NCBI GenBank assembly: GCA_964417825.1
Contig: CAYQJC010000009.1
Location: forward strand, 1 to 18,459
Origin: CAYQJC01 sp964417825
Lineage (GTDB): Bacteria; Patescibacteriota; Minisyncoccia; Minisyncoccales; CG1-02-41-26
Length of the DNA stretch: 18,459 nt
Reading direction: 5' to 3'
Made by a program: the position numbers and the translations under genes
The notes under the pieces: model-generated
What the model saw: only the letters and a program-made list of their open reading frames with translations
What the model was told of the DNA's origin: nothing
Database searches by the model: none
In this document: one piece after another, positions 14,092 through 18,459 of the stretch
Layout of the letters: each line of letters opens with the position of its first letter
How positions within the stretch are numbered: position 1 is the first letter of the stretch

Positions 14092-14457
14092 TTCGCCTAG
14101 AGCTTTCTTTACTTTCTCTACCACTTCCTCCAACGTGTAATTTGCTTTCACCAAAAAGGTTTTTGCCCCAAGCTCCAAAGCTTTTTCTATATCTTGCATT
14201 CTCTCTAAATTAGTCAGAATAATAATTGGAATTTCCTTGGTCTCCTCATCTTCTTTCAGTTTTTCTAAAACTTCAAACCCATCCATCTTTGGTAAAATCA
14301 AATCAAGTAAAATGAGGTCGGGCTTTTTCAGCTTAGCCATTCGCAGACCACTCTCTCCATCCAAAGCCCCGATTACATCATAACCCTTCTTTTTCAAGGT
14401 ATCACCCAATGTTTTTTGCAAAGCAGATTCATCTTCAATGAAGAGTATCTTTTTCAT
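14089..14457 (-). CDS. Single-domain response regulator (CheY-like receiver)
   Basis: 122 residues, receiver domain only. Key residues are the acidic pair Glu8-Asp9, phosphoacceptor Asp52 (LLDLILP), Thr82 (IILTN) and Lys104 (FLVKANY). There is no DNA-binding output domain, so it should act by protein contact, as CheY, PilG and PilH do. It lies 32 bases after the histidine kinase gene, its likely phosphodonor, and just upstream of pilB, suggesting a role in pilus control; this is inferred from position. A TATAAT ends 9 bases before the ATG, and no Shine-Dalgarno sequence is visible. Confidence 0.92.
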   Translation of the reverse strand: MKKILFIEDESALQKTLGDTLKKKGYDVIGALDGESGLRMAKLKKPDLILLDLILPKMDGFEVLEKLKEDEETKEIPIIILTNLERMQDIEKALELGAKTFLVKANYTLEEVVEKVKKALGE

Positions 14458-14466
14458 AGAACTAAA

Positions 14467-14472
14467 ATTATA
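14467..14472 (-). promoter_or_regulatory. Possible -10 for a near-leaderless response regulator transcript
   Basis: Minus-strand TATAAT ends 9 bases before the response regulator ATG. No clear -35 is present. Confidence 0.3.
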
Positions 14473-14489
14473 GATAAAAGTTAAGACCT

Positions 14490-15461
14490 TTATTTCTTTT
14501 CTAATTTTTTGTTAATCGGCAAACTGAAATAGAATTTTGTTCCGACACCTTCTTTTGATTTGAACCAAATTTTACCACCCATTAATTCCAAGATTCTCTT
14601 GGTAATGTGTAACCCAAGTCCTGATCCCTCAGTTTGATACTTCAAAATACTCTTTGAACGGAAAAATTTTTGGAAGATGTACTTTTGCTCTTCTTTAGGA
14701 ATCCCAACTCCATTATCTTCAATCTCAAAATAGATCTTCTTTCGATCTTTCCGGAGTTTAATTTTAACTTCGCCCCCACCCCGAATATAGCGAATAGCAT
14801 TATCCAAAAGATTCTCCACTACTTGCTCCAACCATAAAGGATCTCCTAGAACCTTGGGCAAATCTTTCTCTGCCTCAAATTCGATTTTGACATTTGAGGC
14901 CTCAGCAAAAGATTTAAACTTCTCAATTAATTTCTCGGTAATTTTTTCAAGAGAAACTTCTTGTTTTTTGAAGGGTAATTTCCCAGCTTCTATCCGAGAA
15001 ACCGTCAAAAGATCATTAACTAAATCTCCCATTCTTTTGATATTATCTTCAATAATTTTAAAATATTCTTCTCTTTCTGCTTCGGTTTCTTTTGTCCCCT
15101 TTGAGGTTAAAATCTCCAAAGAATATTTGAGATTAGTGAGGGGAGAACGCAGTTGGTGGGAGACAACGCTGATGAATTCAGTTTTCATTCGAGAGGCCTC
15201 AGCAACGCTTTCGAAACTTCGAGTTATAGTATAGCTAATTGTCATTAAAAGCCCTCCCTCAAAAAGAATAATCAAACTTACTGTCCTTGGGTCCCCAATT
15301 TTTAAAGTAGCAATATAATAAGTAATGAGGATCACTCCAATAATAATTCCTCCCATTACCACAAAAAGAAAATGTGGACATTGCCAAAGGGGTAATCCAT
15401 ACTCTCTACACCGAGCCGAAATACTTAATTTTTCTAAAAATTTCTTATTTTCTTGAACCAT
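14490..15461 (-). CDS. Membrane histidine kinase with minimal sensor region
   Basis: 323 residues. Two transmembrane helices at about 31-52 and 60-80 are joined by a loop of only a few residues, so there is no extracellular sensor domain. The HisKA domain has the H box VSHQLRSPLTN with His102; the HATPase_c domain has the N box (NLLDNAIRYI), G1 (DNGVGIP), F box (FQKFFRS) and G2 (GSGLGLHI). There is no PAS or HAMP domain. A short cytoplasmic N-terminus carries Cys18 and Cys28 in CREYGLPLWQCPHF, which could bind metal or sense redox state (speculative). The kinase resembles intramembrane-sensing kinases that detect membrane stress. It is upstream of the response regulator and the pilus operon on the same strand, with its own promoter. 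Confidence 0.93.
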   Translation of the reverse strand: MVQENKKFLEKLSISARCREYGLPLWQCPHFLFVVMGGIIIGVILITYYIATLKIGDPRTVSLIILFEGGLLMTISYTITRSFESVAEASRMKTEFISVVSHQLRSPLTNLKYSLEILTSKGTKETEAEREEYFKIIEDNIKRMGDLVNDLLTVSRIEAGKLPFKKQEVSLEKITEKLIEKFKSFAEASNVKIEFEAEKDLPKVLGDPLWLEQVVENLLDNAIRYIRGGGEVKIKLRKDRKKIYFEIEDNGVGIPKEEQKYIFQKFFRSKSILKYQTEGSGLGLHITKRILELMGGKIWFKSKEGVGTKFYFSLPINKKLEKK

Positions 15462-15471
15462 ATTCTATAAA

Positions 15472-15489
15472 ATCAAACCTTTGTTTGAT
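15472..15489. promoter_or_regulatory. Palindrome next to the kinase promoter
   Basis: ATCAAAC and GTTTGAT form a perfect 7-base-pair inverted repeat around CTTT. It overlaps the edge of the -10 of the histidine kinase gene, so it could be an operator or a leader hairpin. Confidence 0.4.
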
Positions 15490-15496
15490 TATACCA
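15488..15496 (-). promoter_or_regulatory. Extended -10 promoter of the histidine kinase gene
   Basis: Minus-strand TGGTATAAT, about 26 bases upstream of the ATG. A TTGACA (15512-15507) is present but only 13 bases away, too close to act as a normal -35, so the extended -10 may suffice. Confidence 0.5.
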
Positions 15497-15520
15497 CAAA
15501 TAAAACTGTCAAAAAATAAA

Positions 15521-15669
15521 CCCGGTAGAGGAATTTCAACTTGCTCTGGATGAGAAATTTGCCAAGTACCTTGCACTCAAATTACCAATGGTAGTCCAAT
15601 TTCCTCTGGGGGTTTGTTTTGTAATTTAGGTTTTCTGAAAGAAAACCTTGTTGAAATTCTCATACCGGG
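15521..15669. repeat. 149-base element with about 20-base inverted terminal arms
   Basis: The left arm (15521-15540) begins CCCGGTA and ends GAATTTCAAC; the right arm (15650-15669) is its complement except for a three-base middle difference. TAAA flanks both sides directly (15517-15520 and 15670-15673). Inside are a perfect hairpin GGTTTTC/GAAAACC (about 15628-15647) and TACC-AAT-GGTA. No protein start or known RNA family is recognised. It may be a miniature inverted-repeat element or a structured RNA. Confidence 0.5.
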
Positions 15670-15676
15670 TAAATCA

Positions 15677-15705
15677 TTGACTCTCAATTCAAAATCGGCT
15701 AAAAT
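15677..15705 (+). promoter_or_regulatory. Promoter of tRNA-Pro/tRNA-Gly
   Basis: TTGACT (15677-15682), 17 bases, TAAAAT (15700-15705). The start near 15712 gives a 12-base leader before tRNA-Pro. Confidence 0.78.
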
Positions 15706-15723
15706 AATTAGGAGTTCTCTCAA

Positions 15724-15794
15724 CGGGGTGTGGTGTAACGGTAGCACGAGGCCTTTGGGAGGCTTTAGTCCGAGTTCAAATCTCGGCACCCCGA
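15724..15794 (+). tRNA. tRNA-Pro(TGG)
   Basis: Acceptor CGGGGTG/CACCCCG with C1:G72 and A73, the identity pattern of bacterial proline tRNA. The anticodon stem AGGCC/GGCTT encloses TTTGGGA (anticodon TGG). D stem GTGT/GCAC, T arm CCGAG-TTCAAAT-CTCGG. No CCA is encoded. Confidence 0.95.
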
Positions 15795-15808
15795 AATTAA
15801 ATCGATAA

Positions 15809-15881
15809 GCGGGAGTAATTCAGTTGGTAGAATGCCACTCTTCCAAAGTGGTCGTCGCGGGTTCGAATCCCGTCTCCCGCT
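15809..15881 (+). tRNA. tRNA-Gly(TCC)
   Basis: Acceptor GCGGGAG/CTCCCGC with T73 (U73, usual for Gly). The anticodon stem CCACT/AGTGG encloses CTTCCAA (anticodon TCC). T loop TTCGAAT. It follows tRNA-Pro by 14 bases. No CCA is encoded. Confidence 0.96.
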
Positions 15882-15886
15882 CAAAC

Positions 15887-15917
15887 TAAAGCCCCGCGCC
15901 AAAGGCGCGGGGCTTTA
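15887..15917. terminator. Strong bidirectional terminator between tRNA-Gly and HU
   Basis: A perfect 14-base-pair, GC-rich stem (TAAAGCCCCGCGCC and its complement) with a 3-base loop. It ends the plus-strand tRNA transcript and, read from the other side, the HU transcript whose stop codon is 15 bases away. It is by far the most GC-rich stretch of the window. Confidence 0.88.
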
Positions 15918-15932
15918 ATCTCTTTCAAAACT

Positions 15933-16214
15933 TTACTTCACTGCATCTTTTAATCCTTTACCAGCTTTAAACCGGGGAACTTTCTTAGCTGGGATTTTAA
16001 TTGTAGCTCCAGTTTGAGGATTACGACCGGTTCTGGCTTTTCTCTTGGAGACGGTAAAGGTTCCAAAACCTGTTAGAACAACATCTTTACCTGCTTTAAG
16101 ACTTTTGGTAATTTCTGCCAAAATGGCGTTTAAGCAATCTCCTGCACATTTCTTGGAGCAACCAGCCACCTTGACCATTGCTCCGATTAAATCTTCTTTT
16201 GTTATTTTTGCCAT
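15933..16214 (-). CDS. HU-family DNA-binding protein
   Basis: 93 residues, the full HU/IHF fold. N-terminal helices (MAKITKEDLIGAMVKVAG...) form the dimer; the beta arm carries GRNPQTGATIKIPAKKVPRFKAGKGLK, with the GRNPQTG signature and the DNA-intercalating proline. HU bends and compacts DNA and supports replication and transcription. Unusually, Cys19, Cys23 and Cys27 sit four residues apart on one face of the second helix, where most HU proteins have Leu, Asp and Ala-type residues. It is a single gene between rny and a shared terminator. A hairpin lies in its leader and the nearest GGAGG is 18 bases or more from the ATG. Confidence 0.97.
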   Translation of the reverse strand: MAKITKEDLIGAMVKVAGCSKKCAGDCLNAILAEITKSLKAGKDVVLTGFGTFTVSKRKARTGRNPQTGATIKIPAKKVPRFKAGKGLKDAVK

Positions 16215-16234
16215 TTTAGTTCTAAATTTGTACC

Positions 16235-16266
16235 CTCCAAGAGCTAATAATTGCCAACTCTTGGAG
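16235..16266 (-). other. Hairpin in the HU leader
   Basis: CTCCAAGAG and CTCTTGGAG (minus-strand sense) form a perfect 9-base-pair stem with a 14-base loop, 20 bases upstream of the HU ATG. One arm contains the GGAG of the only purine-rich site. Confidence 0.5.
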
Positions 16267-16292
16267 TATCATTTCCGACCTTTTCACCTTAT

Positions 16293-16306
16293 ATTGTATA
16301 ATTATA
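16293..16306 (-). promoter_or_regulatory. Candidate HU promoter region (two -10-like hexamers)
   Basis: Minus-strand TATAAT (16306-16301) and TACAAT (16298-16293) precede the HU leader. No convincing -35 is found for either. A start near 16286-16294 would give a leader of about 75 bases that includes the hairpin. Confidence 0.4.
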
Positions 16307-16342
16307 AAGGTTTCTACAAGAAAATAAAGCGAAAATAAGAGT

Positions 16343-17872
16343 TTATCTAGCGTATTCCACTACTCTTGTCTCTCTAATTACATTTACTTTTATCTCTCCA
16401 GGATAGTTAAGTTCCTCCCTAATTTTCCCAGCAATATCTCGAGCCAGCTTATAAGCTTCTAAATCACCAATTTCTTCCGGTCGGACAAAAACCCTAATCT
16501 CTCTTCCCGCTTGGATAGCGTAAGCCTTTTCCACTCCTGAGAAACTCAGGGCGATATCCTCTAATTCTTTAAGTCGTTGGAGATAATTTTCAACCGTATC
16601 TTTTCTGGCTCCTGGTCTGGCTCCAGAAATCTGATCAGCAACTTTTACTAATACCGCCTCAATACTCTCACTCTCATATTCTTCATGATGAGCCCTCATA
16701 GCTTGAATTACTTCCTCGGGTTGATTAAATTTCTCTAAAATTTTTATTCCAATATCAACGTGAGAACCCTGAATCTGATGGTCAACTGCTTTTCCAATAT
16801 CATGCAAAAGCCCAGCTTTTTTAGCGACTTTAACATCAGCCCCTATTTCTTCAGCCAAAGCGCCTGCTAAGTGAGCTACCTCAATTGAATGCAAAAGAAC
16901 ATTCTGACCGTAACTTGTTCGGAAATATAATCTGCCCAAGAGTTCAACAATTTTTGGGGGCAAATCAAGGATCCCAGTATCGTAAACCGCTTTCTCGCCA
17001 AACTCTTTCACTTGAGCCTCAACTTCTGCTTGAGCTTTTTTAACCTGCTCTTCAATCCGAGCTGGTTGAATTCGACCATCTTGAATTAACCTTTCTAAAG
17101 CAATTTTGGCAATGTGGCGCCTGATTGGATTAAAACCAGAAATAATTACCGTTTCGGGAGTATCATCTACTATCACTTCAACCCCGGTCAGTTTCTCAAA
17201 GGTCTTAATATTTCTCCCTTCTTTTCCGATGATTCTTCCTTTTATTTCTTCGGAAGGTAAAGATAAGGTGGTGGTTGTGATTTCTTGGGCCTGACTGAGA
17301 GCATATCTTTGAATGGCTGAAGCCAATATCTCTTGAGCCCTCCTTTTATATGTCTTCTCTCCTTCTCTCATTAACCTTTGAATTCTTTCTATCAATTCCT
17401 TTTCCCCATCTTTCTCAATTCTTTTAAAAAGTTCTTCTTTAGCTTCTTTAGTTGAGAGTTTAGCAATTCTTTCTAATTCTTTCTGGGCGCTCTCTTGAAG
17501 TTCATCTACCCTTTTTTTCATTTCTTTAAGTTTTTTTACTTTGTTTTCAAACTCTTTTTCTCTTCGCTCAAACTCAGAAATTTTCTCTGCCAAAATATGC
17601 TCTCTCTTGAAGAGTAACTTCTCTGTTTTTAAAAGTTCTTTTCTTCTTTCATCGGTTTCCCTTTGGGCTTCAGAGATTAGACTACTGGCTTTCTCTCGGG
17701 CTCGGGTTAAAATTTCCTCACTTTCAGCTTTTGCTTGAGCTATTTTCTTTTGTAATTTTGCTTCTATCGTTCCTTTCTTCTTTTTGGCGATTGATTGACG
17801 AGCATAATACCCCAAAATTGCTCCCAGAGCCAAAGAAACACAACCTACAAAAAGTAGGGTTATTTGGTTCAT
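16343..17872 (-). CDS. rny: Ribonuclease Y
   Basis: 509 residues, the family norm (about 510-520). One N-terminal transmembrane helix (about 4-23) anchors it to the membrane, followed by a long charged coiled coil (about 30-190), a KH domain with GKEGRN (216-221) that binds RNA, and an HD domain with the metal dyad His357-Asp358 (LLHDIGKAVDHQ); HHEEYES lies further on. RNase Y is a membrane-bound endonuclease that starts mRNA decay in many bacteria lacking RNase E. The C-terminus NVIRETRVVEYAR is typical. It has its own promoter and no terminator is seen before HU. The ATG lacks a Shine-Dalgarno sequence and follows a short leader. Confidence 0.97.
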   Translation of the reverse strand: MNQITLLFVGCVSLALGAILGYYARQSIAKKKKGTIEAKLQKKIAQAKAESEEILTRAREKASSLISEAQRETDERRKELLKTEKLLFKREHILAEKISEFERREKEFENKVKKLKEMKKRVDELQESAQKELERIAKLSTKEAKEELFKRIEKDGEKELIERIQRLMREGEKTYKRRAQEILASAIQRYALSQAQEITTTTLSLPSEEIKGRIIGKEGRNIKTFEKLTGVEVIVDDTPETVIISGFNPIRRHIAKIALERLIQDGRIQPARIEEQVKKAQAEVEAQVKEFGEKAVYDTGILDLPPKIVELLGRLYFRTSYGQNVLLHSIEVAHLAGALAEEIGADVKVAKKAGLLHDIGKAVDHQIQGSHVDIGIKILEKFNQPEEVIQAMRAHHEEYESESIEAVLVKVADQISGARPGARKDTVENYLQRLKELEDIALSFSGVEKAYAIQAGREIRVFVRPEEIGDLEAYKLARDIAGKIREELNYPGEIKVNVIRETRVVEYAR

Positions 17873-17894
17873 AATTTTGGGTGAAATTTTGGTA

Positions 17895-17924
17895 ATTAGA
17901 CATACCTGATACTTTCAGTATCAA
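17895..17924 (-). promoter_or_regulatory. Candidate rny promoter with overlapping palindrome
   Basis: Minus-strand TTGATA (17924-17919) and TCTAAT (17900-17895), each 5/6 to consensus, are 18 bases apart. The perfect palindrome TGATACT-N3-AGTATCA (17907-17923) covers most of the -35 and spacer, as an operator would. An outer pair TTGGTAAT/ATTACCAA (17889-17896 and 17929-17936) encloses it. Confidence 0.5.
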
Positions 17925-17969
17925 AGTTATTACCAAACTTCGATAACTATTTTCTGGTTAAAGCTTACC

Positions 17970-17996
17970 AAAAAAAATTCCCTTTGTAAAGGGGAA
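17970..17996 (-). terminator. Terminator after the PKD-domain gene
   Basis: On the minus strand, TTCCCCTTT and AAAGGGAA form a stem with one bulged base, followed by eight T. It lies about 120 bases downstream of the PKD gene, beyond a repeat region. Confidence 0.65.
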
Positions 17997-18000
17997 GCTA

Positions 18001-18116
18001 ATTACCAATGACCAATTTTCAAATTCCAATTTTCAATGAAGCACCAACCACCAAATCCCAAACAGTTTGAAAATTAGAATTTGGAGTTTCATTGGCTCTT
18101 GAAAATTGAAAATAAC
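18001..18116. repeat. Inverted pair of 7-base-period repeats downstream of the PKD gene
   Basis: The left part (about 18002-18040) runs in heptads such as ACCAATG, ACCAATT, TCCAATT, TTCAATG. The right part (about 18066-18116) runs in the opposite sense: TTTGAAA, ATTAGAA, TTTGGAG, GAAAATT. The two halves can pair imperfectly. No gene is seen here. Confidence 0.55.
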
Positions 18117-18459
18117 CTATGGACTTATTTCTTTCCACTTGGGTAGAGGCAACATTACTCCAATGGTTTTGGTTTTAGAGCAAGTGCCAACGTCGTCGGT
18201 TATCTCTAAAGTAACAATCTTCTCTCCCGTGGAGTTAAATTTCACTCGAGGATTTTCGGAAGTGGGGGAACTGCCAGTAGCGAAAGTAGTTCCTTCGGGA
18301 AAAGTCCAGAGAAAACTTTGTCCTGAACAGGAAATCTTATTATTGTTTATATCATAACAAGTGCTTTCATCATTGCACGTAGCACAGAACTGAACTATTT
18401 CTCCTTGGGTTGGGGAAGTCGGTGTCCAAATAAAATCAGGAGTAGGATAAATATGGACC
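18117..18459 (-). CDS. PKD-domain protein, C-terminal part (partial)
   Basis: About 113 codons are open from the right edge to a TAG at 18119-18117; the start is outside the window. The translated segment FLWTFPEGTTFATGSSPTS then KFNSTGEKIVTLEITDD has the pattern of a PKD (Ig-like) domain: W.FP.G, and G.y.VtL.V.d. Five or six cysteines (FCATC, STCYD, ISCSG, GTCSK) suggest disulfides, hence an extracellular location. After the domain the protein ends in a short proline-rich tail, IGVMLPLPKWKEISP, without a membrane anchor or sorting signal. PKD modules usually mediate binding in surface proteins and secreted enzymes; the rest of the protein is needed to say more. Confidence 0.75.
   Translation of the reverse strand, partial: VHIYPTPDFIWTPTSPTQGEIVQFCATCNDESTCYDINNNKISCSGQSFLWTFPEGTTFATGSSPTSENPRVKFNSTGEKIVTLEITDDVGTCSKTKTIGVMLPLPKWKEISP

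Noticed and set aside
15577..15808. ORFs on both strands, 70 and 64 codons
   Set aside because: They cross tRNA-Pro; the start 'MPRFELGLKPPKGLVLPLHHTP' is a typical false tRNA-derived peptide.
16235..16266. CIRCE heat-shock operator before HU
   Set aside because: The arms do not match TTAGCACTC/GAGTGCTAA and the spacer is 14 rather than 9 bases.
17724..17936. Minus-strand ORF of 70 codons upstream of rny
   Set aside because: It overlaps the rny start in another frame and covers its promoter; composition is not protein-like.
1..18459. CRISPR array or mobile-element transposase
   Set aside because: No regularly spaced long repeats with unique spacers and no transposase, integrase or phage motifs were seen; the short 7-base repeats are too short and degenerate.

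Overview
The window looks like a chromosomal segment from an AT-rich, small-genome bacterium of the Candidate Phyla Radiation (Patescibacteria, probably Parcubacteria-like). This is inferred from the short IF-2 without its usual N-terminal extension, the compact type IV pilus operon with divergent minor pilins, weak Shine-Dalgarno use, tRNA genes without encoded CCA, and very short spacers. No lineage can be fixed from sequence alone.

Layout, left to right. (1) Positions 1-1587, minus strand: the start of rbfA (cut by the window edge) downstream of infB. (2) 1650-2335, minus: tRNA-Ser(CGA), tRNA-Ala(GGC), a 112-residue membrane protein and tRNA-Arg(CCT). The protein gene is wedged between two tRNAs with gaps of 4 and 6 bases. 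(3) 2471-5174, plus: a phosphate uptake pair (DUF47/PhoU-like protein and PiT transporter) followed by an HtrA-type protease with no visible export signal, closed by a terminator. (4) 5270-5425, minus: tRNA-His and tRNA-Arg(TCT) with a clear promoter and terminator. (5) 5490-13999, minus: a ten-gene type IV pilus operon, transcribed pilB, pilC, a FimT/GspH-like pilin, pilV-like, pilW-like, pilX-like, pilM, pilN, pilO and a small membrane protein in the pilP position. (6) 14089-15461, minus: a membrane histidine kinase and a single-domain response regulator directly upstream of pilB, possible controllers of the pilus. (7) 15521-15669: a 149-base element with inverted terminal arms of about 20 bases. 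(8) 15724-15881, plus: tRNA-Pro(TGG) and tRNA-Gly(TCC), which meet the HU gene (minus) at a shared bidirectional terminator. (9) 16343-17872, minus: RNase Y. (10) 18117-18459, minus: the C-terminal end of a probable secreted PKD-domain protein.

PilB powers pilus extension, PilC is the membrane platform, PilM/N/O form the alignment complex, and four prepilin-like proteins probably form the initiating tip. The major pilin, PilT, PilD and PilQ are not in the window; the diderm secretin would not be expected in a CPR cell.

The most unusual signals are the tRNA-ORF-tRNA arrangement whose best ribosome-binding site lies inside a tRNA acceptor stem, a tRNA-Ala with C instead of the near-universal U at position 33, the 149-base inverted-repeat element, and several spacers that all carry different degenerate repeats with the same 7-base period. 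I did not find CRISPR arrays, insertion-sequence transposases or phage genes.
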